Source: Paenibacillus radicis (ex Gao et al. 2016) (GTDB taxonomy: Bacteria > Bacillota > Bacilli > Paenibacillales > Paenibacillaceae). From it: DNA of 64,000 nt. A program made the translations under genes and the position numbers. The stretch is from positions 68,711-132,710 of the forward strand of contig NZ_BMHY01000011.1 in the NCBI RefSeq assembly GCF_014641555.1, in the 5' to 3' direction. How positions within the stretch are numbered: position 1 is the stretch's first letter; every line of letters starts with the position of its first letter. The notes beneath the pieces were generated by a model. It was given only the letters and a program-made list of their open reading frames with translations, was not told where the DNA came from and ran no database searches. Of the stretch, positions 24,218-33,356 are shown piece after piece.

Positions 24218-24850
24218 ATGACACGGATTCAAAAAAATGCAAAAGTGCTTTTTCAAGGGGACAGCATTACGGATGCAGGCAGAGACAGAAACGACGCTTC
24301 CCATTTGGGCGACGGGTATGTACACATTATTGCGGAGAAATTCGCACGGCTTTATCCCGATCATAACGTAACCTTTCTGAACCGCGGCATTAGCGGCGAT
24401 CGTGTTCCCGATCTGACAAGCAGATGGGATGAGGATTGCCTCGATCTGAAACCGGACTGGCTGTCTATTTACGTGGGCATTAACGATACATGGCGTAAAT
24501 ACGACAATAATGATCCTACGTCTACCGACCAGTATTACGAGGGCTATCGCAAGCTTATATTGCGGACGAAGGAGAACAGCAATGCTTCGCTGATCCTTAT
24601 CGAACCGTTCGTATTGCCAAATACGGAAGACCGCCACGCATGGCGGGAAGACTTGGATCCGAAAATTTACGCCGTTCGCGAATTGGCGAGAGAATTCCGT
24701 ACGCTCTACGTGCCGATCGACGGCCTCTTTGCCGCTGCAAGCGCGCAATCGTCAATTAGTGAGCTGGCGCCTGATGGCGTTCATCCAGCCCGTCTCGGAC
24801 AAGAATTGATCGCCAATGCTTGGCTGAACGCTGTGCAAGCAAACGGTTAA
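24218..24850 (+). CDS. SGNH/GDSL-type esterase
   Basis: 210 residues without a signal peptide. SGNH blocks: FQGDSITDAG (Ser17, block I), NRGISGDRVPDL (Gly, block II), VGINDTW (Asn, block III) and DGVHPARLGQ (Asp-His pair, block V). The family removes acetyl or other acyl groups. Here the cytosolic location and the neighbouring sugar importer, LacI regulator and glycosidases suggest deacetylation of imported oligosaccharides. AAGGAG lies upstream of the ATG. It has its own terminator, so it is separate from the ABC operon. Confidence 0.9.
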   Translation: MTRIQKNAKVLFQGDSITDAGRDRNDASHLGDGYVHIIAEKFARLYPDHNVTFLNRGISGDRVPDLTSRWDEDCLDLKPDWLSIYVGINDTWRKYDNNDPTSTDQYYEGYRKLILRTKENSNASLILIEPFVLPNTEDRHAWREDLDPKIYAVRELAREFRTLYVPIDGLFAAASAQSSISELAPDGVHPARLGQELIANAWLNAVQANG

Positions 24851-24867
24851 TTTAACCGCTTCAAACC

Positions 24868-24908
24868 AAAGAACCGGCCCTTTACAAAAAGGAGTCGGTT
24901 CTTTTTTT
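24868..24908 (+). terminator. Rho-independent terminator after the GDSL esterase gene
   Basis: AAAGAACCG pairs with CGGTTCTTT, with an inner CCTTT/AAAGG step, and seven T follow. Confidence 0.88.
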
Positions 24909-24944
24909 ATGTTTTTTTCATGCTGTTCCTATGCCATTGTCCTG

Positions 24945-25883
24945 TTAAGCGGACGTCTCTGACAAACGAATAAATGAGAGGACGATATCCTGAGGATGAT
25001 CGCCGAAGGCCGAGCCGAACAGATTCATGCCGTTGCGGTTGGCTGCATCCGCCTTAACCTCCAGCCGGACACGAATCGGCTGGTTGAAGGATAACGCCAG
25101 CTCATCAATGTTCGTTTGCGAAGAGCTTGAGCCGTTGATGAGGCTGCCTTGACGATTGACACGCCATTCGGTAAGCATGCCGTATTCAGTCCCGCTCCTC
25201 CAACGCTCAGGAGTCAGCTTGCCTTTACGGTCGCCGTAATCGCTGGGACTCGTCCAAGTGCCGATCGGCAGATCATTGATCGTAAGCGAAATGTCGGACG
25301 GCCAGTCCTCACAAGATCCTGCAGCCTCGGAGCAGAGCTCGGCCCGTAATGCGATCTCGTCCAGTTGAACGCCGGGCGGCATCGGATTGGCGAAATAATA
25401 CTCTACAAAGCCAGTACCTGAAAACCAAAGCAGCGCAGCGTCCGTACGCTCCGGCATGTAAAATACGCGCGGATCATCGGATGAGCCGATAATGGCCCCG
25501 TCGCGGTTCGCCATGCCGCAAGTCGGCTGTACAGAGCACGTGGCATACATTCCAATCGGCATATGTATTTCTTCGACCCGATGCAGGCCGTCTCCCGGCT
25601 TAGCCGGCAGCTCCAGTACGATGGAGCGGCAAGTGACGGAGCATATTTTTTCCCGGTTGGCTCCTTGCCAGGAGAGGACAAGATCGGCTTGCTCCAGCAT
25701 TTGAACATTAATCGAAATAGTCGGTTGAGCAACGCCTAGCGCATCCGCTAATTGACCAACGCTCATTGGTTTGTCGCCCAGCGCCTCCAGAATGCGTACT
25801 CGAACGTCGCCGGACAACGCTTTGGCGATCTCCACGATACGTGAAGATGGAAATCGTATTGTTTCTTGCTTATTTTCATTCAT
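24945..25883 (-). CDS. ArsR-type HTH regulator with a large C-terminal beta-rich domain
   Basis: 312 residues. The winged helix covers about residues 10-85 (AKALSGDVRVRILEALGDKPMSVGQLADALGVAQPTISINVQMLEQADLV), typical of ArsR. The C-terminal 210 residues are unusual for ArsR proteins: predominantly beta, with CSVTC near 83, TCSVQPTC near 112, and two more Cys near 185-193. The four-Cys spacing could bind a metal or form a structural site; the rest looks like a ligand-binding sandwich. It diverges from a GH2 glycosidase gene with an AT-rich imperfect palindrome between them, so it is probably a one-component sugar sensor for that gene. The ligand is unknown. Confidence 0.75.
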   Translation of the reverse strand: MNENKQETIRFPSSRIVEIAKALSGDVRVRILEALGDKPMSVGQLADALGVAQPTISINVQMLEQADLVLSWQGANREKICSVTCRSIVLELPAKPGDGLHRVEEIHMPIGMYATCSVQPTCGMANRDGAIIGSSDDPRVFYMPERTDAALLWFSGTGFVEYYFANPMPPGVQLDEIALRAELCSEAAGSCEDWPSDISLTINDLPIGTWTSPSDYGDRKGKLTPERWRSGTEYGMLTEWRVNRQGSLINGSSSSQTNIDELALSFNQPIRVRLEVKADAANRNGMNLFGSAFGDHPQDIVLSFIRLSETSA

Positions 25884-25939
25884 GTGAACCGCCTGCTTCC
25901 TTTTGAACCTTATTAGTTATAGTGTACAACGATTTAGGT

Positions 25940-25961
25940 GTATTGTAAATTTATAATATAC
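25940..25961. promoter_or_regulatory. Candidate ArsR-type operator and GH2 promoter -10
   Basis: An imperfect AT-rich 22-bp palindrome (ends GTAT/ATAC) in the ArsR/GH2 divergent gap, containing TATAAT (25952-25957) in the GH2 direction. No convincing -35 box was seen, which fits an activated or weak promoter. Confidence 0.45.
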
Positions 25962-26025
25962 ATTGTGTTTTTGTTATATTGGTGATAGTATGACTGTAAT
26001 TCCAATAATGAAAGGTTGTGTTGGC

Positions 26026-28776
26026 TTGGTATCTTCTTTGTTGAAATCGATTGACAGCGCTATTCCACGGCCGGAATACCCGCGTCCAGACTGGCAGCGC
26101 GCCGATTGGCTCAATTTGAACGGGGCTTGGCAATTTCAGTTCGATACGGCTAATGAAGGGCGGAAGGGCAATTGGCAGGACAGGACAGATTTTGAAGAAA
26201 CGATTACAGTTCCGTTCTCCTGGGCAAGCCCGCTATCAGGGATAGGAAGGGATGAGAAAGGAATTGGCTGGTACCGGCGTTCGTTGAACTGGAGCCCAGC
26301 TGAAGCAAATAGCAGACTATTCCTGCGGTTTGGAGCTGTCGATTATGCCTGCGAGATATGGATCAACGGAGTAGCTGCCGGCTCACATCGAGGCGGTTAT
26401 GGCACCTTTGAATTCGACATCACCAACGTCTGGAATTGCGGTCAGGACAATGTCATCGTCGTACGCGTGGAGGATTTCGACGGGGATGATCAAGCGCGAG
26501 GCAAGCAAGGGTATGGTGAAATTCGCGGCATTTGGCAGCCGGTATGGCTCGAGGCCAGACCTCAAGCCTATGTAGCCAGTGCCAAGTTCCATACGTCCAT
26601 GAACGGAACCGTAAAAGTTACGGCAGTGATCGAGTCGGCGCTGGAAGACGAAGCCGCTCATCTTCACTTTCATTTCGGTGGAACCGCAGTCCAGCATCAG
26701 CTGCCTCTGCAGCTCCAAGCCGGGCGTAATGAGATCGAGACCAGCTTTACGGTAGAGGAGCCACAGCTCTGGAGTCCTGAACATCCTCATTTATATGAAG
26801 GAGAGCTGCTGCTGACAGGAGAGTTCGGAACTGACACCATCAGCACCTACTTTGGCATTCGTGAGATTGGCACCGCCAAGCTCGGAGAGCGGGATTACCG
26901 GTGGATTACGTTAAACGGCAAGCCGATTTACTTAAACGGAACATTGGATCAATCCTATCATAGGACCGGCTATTTCACGTATCCGACCGACGAGGAAATG
27001 CACGAGGACATTTATTTGATGAAAAGGCTGGGGCTCAACTTCGTCCGTATTCACATTAAGCCAGAGGAGCCGCGTAAGCTGTATTGGGCAGACCGGCTCG
27101 GACTTCTGGTTATGGAGGATATGCCTTGCTTCTGGGGCAACCCGGATGAAACGGCTAGAGCGGCGTATGAAAGCGAAGCGGCAGAGACGATTCATCGGGA
27201 CTATAATCATCCCAGCATTATTGCTTGGGTCATGTTCAATGAAACTTGGGGGCTGAAGACGGGAAGTGCCGCGACTGCACTGACGGGCGGCTCGCAGCCG
27301 AGCAGCTTCTTGCCGGAGACGCAGGAGTGGGTCAGACAGCAATATCGTTGGGCCAAGCAGCTCGATCCGACAAGAATCGTAGAGGATCACTCTCCTTGCA
27401 ACAATGATCATGTGGAGACAGACATTAATACCTGGCATTTTTACATGAACGGCTATGAACAGGTTCGCACTCATTTAAATGAAGTTGTTAGTCAGACATT
27501 TGCCGGTTCGTCCTACAATTATATAGGCGGGAATACGCAATCGGATGCGCCGCTTATGAACAGCGAATGCGGCAACGTGTGGGGCATCGATGACGGCGGC
27601 GCCGGCGACAGCGATCTCGCTTGGCACTATCGCTATATGCTGAATGAGTTCCGGCGGCATGATAAGCTTTGCGGATTTGTGTTCACCGAATTCCGTGACG
27701 TAACGAATGAGTTCAATGGCTATTACCGCCTTGACGGTACTGATAAGCATTTCGGGTACGAGGCTTATGTGCCAGACATGACGCTGCGTGATTTGCATAC
27801 GGCTGATTTTGTCGTCATCGATGCGCCGCCATGCCAGACGGTAAACGCCGGAGATACCGTATCGCTCAAGCTGCTTCGTTCCAGCTACTCGGACCAGTAT
27901 CATGGACAAACCTTGTATATCTTATGGGAGTTGTGGCATGACAGATTGGGTACGAGAATCACCGACGGCCGCGGCTCATTCGGCGTTACTTGGTCAGACT
28001 ATGGCGTTTCTGCACTGCCGGATCTTTGCTTGTCAATGCCTATGGAAGACGCAGCAGCTGTGCTGGCACTGCAGCTTGTCGACGCAAAGGGCAACATGAT
28101 AACGCGGAACTTCACCACTTTCGACGTACGAAGCGGTGAGAAGGATGGACAGTACAGCTTGGATGGCGGATGGCTCAGCATTCCTGTCGCAGATTACTCC
28201 GATCATAGCTTCAACTATGAATGGAAGGTTCTCGGCGGGCATAAAGTGAATGGCGGCGAAGCGGGTAAATTCGTCTATGAGATCGTACTGCCGGAGTCCG
28301 ATGGAGAGGGCGTGCTAAGCGAGATTGAAATCATGTTCGAGGCTAGCGCGAAGCGGATGCTGGCGCGCAATCGCGAAGGAGCAAAGATCCATCAGCATGG
28401 TATTGAATTCATGCATGGCGCCAATGCTAACGTAGAGTATAATCCGAATACGTATTATATGACTGATGAAGAGGTTCAAAGCTCAGACGTCTCCGTCGTT
28501 ATTAATGGAATAACGGCAGGCGTATTCCGATTGGAGGATGATCCGGCCGACAGCCGTGGCATGTTGTCCTGGCACTATCAAGCGACGGAACGAAAGCTGG
28601 AGGAAGGCGGTTCCTACGGTTACCTTTGCAAAGCGGCCGTACCTTCAAGGCTCTTGGCGAAGCTTAACGAGACCAGGCGCTTTACGTTGGAGCTGCAATC
28701 GGGAGACGGAGGCTTAGCACTGTATGGACGCAATGCCGGACGATATCCGATCGATCTGCTTGTCCGATACCGTTGA
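26026..28776 (+). CDS. GH2-family glycoside hydrolase (beta-galactosidase/glucuronidase-like)
   Basis: About 916 residues from TTG 26026, chosen because AAAGG lies 10 bases upstream and homologues start shortly before the PRPEYPRPDW motif; ATG 25990 is an alternative. Order: GH2 sugar-binding jelly roll (to about 190; FGAVDYACEIWINGVAAGSHRGGYGTFEFD), immunoglobulin-like domain, TIM barrel with HIKPEEPRKLYWADRLGLLVMEDMP, acid/base in WVMFNETWG (Glu406) and probable nucleophile in GFVFTEFRD (Glu555), then C-terminal beta domains. There is no signal peptide, so it acts on imported oligosaccharides. Substrate is open: beta-galactosides, glucuronides or mannosides. It is controlled by the divergent ArsR-type sensor. 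Confidence 0.85.
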   Translation: MVSSLLKSIDSAIPRPEYPRPDWQRADWLNLNGAWQFQFDTANEGRKGNWQDRTDFEETITVPFSWASPLSGIGRDEKGIGWYRRSLNWSPAEANSRLFLRFGAVDYACEIWINGVAAGSHRGGYGTFEFDITNVWNCGQDNVIVVRVEDFDGDDQARGKQGYGEIRGIWQPVWLEARPQAYVASAKFHTSMNGTVKVTAVIESALEDEAAHLHFHFGGTAVQHQLPLQLQAGRNEIETSFTVEEPQLWSPEHPHLYEGELLLTGEFGTDTISTYFGIREIGTAKLGERDYRWITLNGKPIYLNGTLDQSYHRTGYFTYPTDEEMHEDIYLMKRLGLNFVRIHIKPEEPRKLYWADRLGLLVMEDMPCFWGNPDETARAAYESEAAETIHRDYNHPSIIAWVMFNETWGLKTGSAATALTGGSQPSSFLPETQEWVRQQYRWAKQLDPTRIVEDHSPCNNDHVETDINTWHFYMNGYEQVRTHLNEVVSQTFAGSSYNYIGGNTQSDAPLMNSECGNVWGIDDGGAGDSDLAWHYRYMLNEFRRHDKLCGFVFTEFRDVTNEFNGYYRLDGTDKHFGYEAYVPDMTLRDLHTADFVVIDAPPCQTVNAGDTVSLKLLRSSYSDQYHGQTLYILWELWHDRLGTRITDGRGSFGVTWSDYGVSALPDLCLSMPMEDAAAVLALQLVDAKGNMITRNFTTFDVRSGEKDGQYSLDGGWLSIPVADYSDHSFNYEWKVLGGHKVNGGEAGKFVYEIVLPESDGEGVLSEIEIMFEASAKRMLARNREGAKIHQHGIEFMHGANANVEYNPNTYYMTDEEVQSSDVSVVINGITAGVFRLEDDPADSRGMLSWHYQATERKLEEGGSYGYLCKAAVPSRLLAKLNETRRFTLELQSGDGGLALYGRNAGRYPIDLLVRYR

Positions 28777-28811
28777 TTCATTAACGTAAAAGCAAATGGA
28801 ATTGTCAGGAG

Positions 28812-28839
28812 GCTTCAAGCATCGCGCTTGAAGCTTTTT
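28812..28839 (+). terminator. Rho-independent terminator after the GH2 gene
   Basis: GCTTCAAGC (28812-28820), a five-base loop, GCTTGAAGC (28826-28834), then five T. Confidence 0.9.
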
Positions 28840-28897
28840 CCTTTCTCTATCGGCATGAAAGTAGGGTATACTTGTATTAGAGGGTTTGAGCAGGGTC

Positions 28898-28926
28898 TTG
28901 ACTAACAAAAAGTAATCTGCTATATT
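28898..28926 (+). promoter_or_regulatory. Promoter of the IMP dehydrogenase gene
   Basis: TTGACT (28898-28903), 17 bases, TATATT (28921-28926). The leader is short and no purine riboswitch was recognised. Confidence 0.8.
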
Positions 28927-28990
28927 ATTTAGAATTTATAAGGTGATCTTTGCCGTTTAGCTAGTTAAAAAAAGTTGAGGAGTGAGCGTA

Positions 28991-30490
28991 TTGGCAACCT
29001 ATTATTTGGAACCATCCCGTACATTTAGCGAATTTCTGTTGATTCCCAACTTGACAACAAAGGACTGTACACCGAACAACGTCGATCTGAAAACACCGAT
29101 CACGAAGTTTAAAAAAGGTGAAGAGCCAGCGATTTCTTTGAATATACCGTTCTCATCAGCGGTCATGCAGTCTGTCTCCGACCATAATATGGCGACTGCA
29201 TTGGCTCGATGCGGCGGTATTTCTTTTATCTTCGGCTCGCAGTCGATTGAAGACCAGGCGTCAATGGTCCGCAAGGTTAAGGAATATAAAGCTGGTTTCG
29301 TCGTAAGCCGCTCCAACCTCAAACCTGACCAGACGCTGCAGGACGTACTCAATTTGAAAGAGGAGAATAGCCACTCCACGGTAGCGATTACCGAAGACGG
29401 CACCTCAAGCGGCAAGCTGCTCGGTATCGTAACGAGCAGAGATTACAGATTGAGCCGCGACTCGCTGGACAAGCCAATTAGTCAATTCATGACGCCGTTC
29501 TCTTCTCTTATCTATGGAACATCCGGCATTACGCTGCCAGAAGCGAATGATTTGATCTGGGAAAAGAAATTGAACTGCTTGCCTATCGTAGATGAGCATC
29601 AGCACTTGCAGCATCTTGTATTCCGCAAGGACTATGACGCAGACAAAGAAAATCCGCATGGATTGCTGGATACGAACAAATCCTATATTGTAGGCGCAGG
29701 TATTAATACGAAGGATTACAAAGAGAGAGTGCCTGCGCTTGTCGAGGCGGGCGTAGACATTCTCGTCATCGACTCCTCGGACGGCTATAGCGAATGGCAA
29801 TACGAGACCGTCCAATATGTGAAAGAAAACTTTGATGTGAAAATCGGAGCTGGCAACGTGGTTGACCGCGAAGGTTTCCTCTATCTCGTGAAGTCCGGCG
29901 CTGATTTCGTCAAAGTCGGCATCGGCGGCGGCTCGATCTGCATTACGCGCGAGCAAAAAGGCATCGGGCGCGGTCAAGCCTCGGCACTGATGGAGGTCGC
30001 GGAAGCGAGAGAGCAATATTATAAAGAGACGGGCATTTATGTGCCGATCTGCTCCGACGGCGGTATCGTTCATGATTACCACATTACGCTGGCACTCGCG
30101 ATGGGTGCGGATTTCGTCATGATGGGCCGTTACTTCGCCCGCTTTGATGAGAGCCCAACCAAGAAGCTTAAAGTCGGCAACAATTTCGTAAAAGAGTTCT
30201 GGGGCGAGGGCTCAAACCGCGCCCGCAACTGGCAGCGCTATGACACCGGCGGCAAGCAAGGACTTATTTTCGAAGAGGGCGTGGACTCCTACGTTCCTTA
30301 TGCCGGCACGCTGAAGGAAAATCTCGATAAAACGATTCATAAAATGAAATCGACGATGTGCAACTGCGGCTCGACTTCCATTGAAGAACTGCAGCAGAAT
30401 GCACGCATTACACTTGTCTCGGCGACCAGCCTTGTCGAAGGCGGAGCCCATGACGTTATTATGAAAGAAAATGGATTGTCTGCTGAATAA
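28991..30490 (+). CDS. guaB: IMP dehydrogenase, long protist-like type
   Basis: 499 residues from TTG 28991, chosen because GAGGAG lies 8 bases upstream; a GTG at 28982 overlaps that site. It converts IMP to XMP with NAD+, the committed step to GMP. Seen in order: N-terminal barrel strand PNLTTKDCTPNNVDL, two CBS motifs (about 105-230), IDSSDGYSEWQ, the catalytic loop GSICITREQKG (Cys317), CSDGGIVHDYH, and the mobile flap with GEGSNRARNWQRYDTGGK. From memory it resembles the Tritrichomonas foetus enzyme (503 residues, Cys319) more than B. subtilis GuaB. Whether it is the only guaB or a drug-tolerant second copy cannot be told here. A strong terminator follows. Confidence 0.93.
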   Translation: MATYYLEPSRTFSEFLLIPNLTTKDCTPNNVDLKTPITKFKKGEEPAISLNIPFSSAVMQSVSDHNMATALARCGGISFIFGSQSIEDQASMVRKVKEYKAGFVVSRSNLKPDQTLQDVLNLKEENSHSTVAITEDGTSSGKLLGIVTSRDYRLSRDSLDKPISQFMTPFSSLIYGTSGITLPEANDLIWEKKLNCLPIVDEHQHLQHLVFRKDYDADKENPHGLLDTNKSYIVGAGINTKDYKERVPALVEAGVDILVIDSSDGYSEWQYETVQYVKENFDVKIGAGNVVDREGFLYLVKSGADFVKVGIGGGSICITREQKGIGRGQASALMEVAEAREQYYKETGIYVPICSDGGIVHDYHITLALAMGADFVMMGRYFARFDESPTKKLKVGNNFVKEFWGEGSNRARNWQRYDTGGKQGLIFEEGVDSYVPYAGTLKENLDKTIHKMKSTMCNCGSTSIEELQQNARITLVSATSLVEGGAHDVIMKENGLSAE

Positions 30491-30508
30491 AAGATAAATT
30501 CCCTCCTA

Positions 30509-30548
30509 AGAAGCTGAATCTCTATGCGTAGAGATTCAGCTTCTTTTT
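30509..30548 (+). terminator. Rho-independent terminator after the IMPDH gene
   Basis: A perfect 16-bp stem (30509-30524 with 30529-30544) around a TGCG loop, then a T run. Confidence 0.95.
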
Positions 30549-30681
30549 GTTTTCTCAGCGCTTGAACCGGTCACTATTAAAGTATTGTTAATTGGGACAA
30601 ATGTCCTTTCAGCCAACAGGGCTTTCATTGTTTAATAAAACTGCATCACAAATACATCAACAGGAGAGTGACGAGAAGGGC

Positions 30682-31158
30682 ATGGAGCGATTAAAGAACC
30701 GGCGCCGGGAGTTTAGTGCAACTGTATATGTACTGAGCGAGAGCAGAGACAGCTTAATGTTCGTCAGGAGGAGGAAGCCCCCGTTTATAGGCAGTTTTTT
30801 GCCGCCAGGCGGGCATCTGGATGAGAATGAAACGCCTGACGAGGCAGCGCTGCGGGAGGTGCTGGAAGAGACCGGTTACCCGATCAAGCTCTTATCCGCT
30901 GCTCAGCATGAGCCGCTGGAGGACGTGGTAACAGCTTTGGCTGCACCCCTTGCCATTCAGCTTGAGCCTATTGATGATGAACACGACCATATCGATTTTA
31001 TCTATTTGGGTCAAGTAACCGGTGATTCAGTCGAGCTTTCTGAAGAGGAAGAAGGGGGCGTCTGGTTGACTGTCGAGCAGCTGGATGAGCAGCCGATGCC
31101 GGAGTCAGTTCGAGCAGCGGCCAAACGAATTCTAGCCGGGGCGTTGAACAATTATTAA
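30682..31158 (+). CDS. Nudix hydrolase
   Basis: 158 residues from ATG 30682, with AGGAGAG 13 bases upstream; the frame stays open to 30592, so a longer form is possible. The Nudix box is complete: GGHLDENETPDEAALREVLEETGYPI (about residues 40-65) with the REVLEE metal-binding core. The family cleaves nucleoside diphosphates linked to another group in the cytosol; substrate is unknown. It sits alone between the IMPDH terminator and the Crp-like gene. Confidence 0.88.
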   Translation: MERLKNRRREFSATVYVLSESRDSLMFVRRRKPPFIGSFLPPGGHLDENETPDEAALREVLEETGYPIKLLSAAQHEPLEDVVTALAAPLAIQLEPIDDEHDHIDFIYLGQVTGDSVELSEEEEGGVWLTVEQLDEQPMPESVRAAAKRILAGALNNY

Positions 31159-31227
31159 CGGCTTGCATCTCTTCGTTTATTTCCAGGGCATAATGAGGGA
31201 AATCATGCACGGATACGAGGGATAAGG

Positions 31228-31932
31228 ATGAATGACGGAATCATAGACAAGCTCAGACAGAAGCATAGCTGGTTAAACGATATGCTTGCCAATATGCCGC
31301 CTGAATGGCTGGGGCACTGGAACATAGTGAACATTCAGCTTCATGAGTCGGTTTGCGAGCAGGGGAGGATGCCGGATTACTTTTATGTCGTCCTGGAAGG
31401 CGAATTTAAAGTTCAGCACACGTTGGACGACGGACATTTAGTCATACTGGCCTATCTCTATCCCGGGGAATTAATCAGCGATATTGAGATCGCTCTCGAT
31501 CGGCCTTACGTATGCTCGGTAGTCGCATCAACGAAAGGGACTATACTTGCCCTAAATACGGCTGTATACCGCAAGTGGATCGAAGCGGATCCCGGTTTTT
31601 TATTCATTTTGAATAGACAGCTGTCTAAAAAGCTCTATGAAGCCGGACAAAAGTCGATCGATCACATGTCGATGTCGCTTCGTCACCGATTAGCCCGTTA
31701 TCTGTACAAGCAGCTCGAGCATTTTGATTTTAACGAGCATGTAGCTTGTATGATTGCCTTCTCACGAGAAAATATTGCGTTAGAGTGGGGTGTTTCGGTA
31801 CGCAGCATTAATCGGGTGCTGAAGGATCTTAAGGATCGCAGAATGATTTTCGTCCAAAAAAATCAGATCATTTGCAATGAATGGAGCCGCTACTTGATAG
31901 AGAAAGAGCTAGAGGAGCTTGAGAACAAATAA
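31228..31932 (+). CDS. Crp/Fnr-family transcriptional regulator
   Basis: 234 residues. A cyclic-nucleotide-binding-type beta roll spans about 25-125 (YFYVVLEGEFKVQHTLDDGHLVILAYLYPGELISDIEIALDRPYVCSVVA), followed by a long dimer helix and a C-terminal Crp-type helix-turn-helix (SRENIALEWGVSVRSINRVLKDLKDRRMI, about 172-200). The phosphate-binding Arg/Ser pair of true cAMP receptors is not evident, and there is no Fnr cysteine cluster, so it may bind another effector or act as a YeiL-like protein. It lies 19 bases before the ECF S-component gene and is likely the regulator of that operon. Confidence 0.85.
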   Translation: MNDGIIDKLRQKHSWLNDMLANMPPEWLGHWNIVNIQLHESVCEQGRMPDYFYVVLEGEFKVQHTLDDGHLVILAYLYPGELISDIEIALDRPYVCSVVASTKGTILALNTAVYRKWIEADPGFLFILNRQLSKKLYEAGQKSIDHMSMSLRHRLARYLYKQLEHFDFNEHVACMIAFSRENIALEWGVSVRSINRVLKDLKDRRMIFVQKNQIICNEWSRYLIEKELEELENK

Positions 31933-31951
31933 CATTAGGAGTGATTAGCTC

Positions 31952-32545
31952 ATGTCCCAATTATCGAACCCGATGCAGCGCGGCCTGTCGCAAAAAAACA
32001 TTTCGGCACGCCATATCGTTGCCATCGTCATTAGCGCATTAATTTACGGAGCGACGATCTATATTTCCCGGTACTTTCCTATTAAAATCGGTACGGTTCA
32101 AGCGATCTATCCGGCCGCTGTATTCGCTCCCCTGTTCGGAATTTGGTTTGGCCTATGGGGTTCGGCTGGACTGGTTGTCGGCAATGTCCTTTCCATGCTC
32201 GTAGTCGGCATGAATCCTGCCGTTTATCCGCTCGCACTATTAGCGCAATTTGCGATGGGCTTTATACCTGGCGTCATGTTCCGAAAAGTAAAGCTGGAGA
32301 GTGTGAAAGACCGCGTACATTTTATAGTGGTTGTTATCCTGGGTATGGTCGCGGGAACAGCACTTGTCGCGCTTAATCTCATTCTATTTCAAAAGGTTCC
32401 GGCTAATGTGGTATGGAGTACTGTCTGGGCTTGGATGCAGGTCAGCAATACGCTAACGGCAGCGATCCTTAGTCCGCTATTGTTCTCGTGGATGTCCGAT
32501 TATATGAATAAGTCAGGGTTGTTTTTCAAACGGTTCTGGGGCTAA
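31952..32545 (+). CDS. Probable ECF transporter substrate-binding (S) component
   Basis: 197 residues with about six transmembrane segments. Recognisable S-component features are a helix-1/2 basic region, TVQAIYPAAVFAPLFGIWFGLWGSAGLVVGNVLS, and QFAMGFIPGVMFRK. I do not recognise which vitamin class it belongs to. The call rests largely on context: the following genes are a T component and a fused double ATPase. AGGAG precedes the ATG. Start and stop are 19 and 16 bases from the neighbours, so it is firmly in the operon. The accompanying MBL and HD hydrolases suggest a phosphorylated or esterified substrate (inference). Confidence 0.75.
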   Translation: MSQLSNPMQRGLSQKNISARHIVAIVISALIYGATIYISRYFPIKIGTVQAIYPAAVFAPLFGIWFGLWGSAGLVVGNVLSMLVVGMNPAVYPLALLAQFAMGFIPGVMFRKVKLESVKDRVHFIVVVILGMVAGTALVALNLILFQKVPANVVWSTVWAWMQVSNTLTAAILSPLLFSWMSDYMNKSGLFFKRFWG

Positions 32546-32561
32546 GAAGGGGAGAGATTAG

Positions 32562-33341
32562 ATGCAGCTGTATTATCCTTCGAACTCAATCATTCATTAC
32601 ATGCATGGCTTCAGCAAAATACTAATTTTTGGCATTCTCTTGACGTTAATTCCTTTGTTCATGGAGCAGCCAATCAGTTTATTGCTTTTATTGTTTCTTT
32701 GCGCAGCATTGTTTTCTTATATCCGGCCGCCAAAAACCCATTTGCTGCTGCTGATCCCTGTCGGGCTGCTGGCCGTTATGATGAGCACGACCTATTTTTT
32801 TGCAGATATGGGCGGACAGGTATACTTGCATATGGACTTCGGCTATTGGATGTTTCAAATTTCTTCAGGCAATATTTTATTCGCGGTTACGTTTATTTTG
32901 CGAATGATGATTTGGTCGCTATTGTTTTTTATTTTATTATTCACTACTTCTCCAGAAGATTTGGTTATCGGGCTGAAAAGATTCGGTTTGCCTGAGTTTC
33001 TGACCTTGGCCGTATCGCTGGCTCTGCGTTATTGGAGCCTGATGATCTTTGATGTAAAAACGGTTATGGACGCTCAATATTGCCGCGGGGTTGATTTTCG
33101 CTCTGGCGGCCTGCTGACGCGAACCAAGCGATTTGCGAGCTTGCTGATCCCGGTATTATTCGTATTCTTGAAACGTTTCCGTACGACCAGCTTTGCGCTC
33201 ACCTTGAAGGGCGTGGGAAGGAAAAATAAAAGAACGTACTATTACAATCCGCGCTTATCCGCTATAGACAGCTGGGCGATATCGTCGGCGGCACTATTGA
33301 CTGCAGCTTGGCTGACGCTGCAATGGTTGTATAAACTTTAG
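32562..33341 (+). CDS. ECF transporter transmembrane (T) component, EcfT/CbiQ family
   Basis: 259 residues with four to six hydrophobic helices and the CbiQ/EcfT pattern: MHGFSKILIFGILLTLIP near the start, SPEDLVIGLKRFGLPEFLTLAVSLALRYWSLMIFDVKTVMDAQYCRGVDF (about 128-175, containing the A-R-G-like coupling segment), then a basic loop and final helix. It couples the S component to the two ATPase halves. AAGGGGAGAG lies before the ATG. Confidence 0.88.
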   Translation: MQLYYPSNSIIHYMHGFSKILIFGILLTLIPLFMEQPISLLLLLFLCAALFSYIRPPKTHLLLLIPVGLLAVMMSTTYFFADMGGQVYLHMDFGYWMFQISSGNILFAVTFILRMMIWSLLFFILLFTTSPEDLVIGLKRFGLPEFLTLAVSLALRYWSLMIFDVKTVMDAQYCRGVDFRSGGLLTRTKRFASLLIPVLFVFLKRFRTTSFALTLKGVGRKNKRTYYYNPRLSAIDSWAISSAALLTAAWLTLQWLYKL

Positions 33342-33356
33342 ACAAGGAGGCTGACT

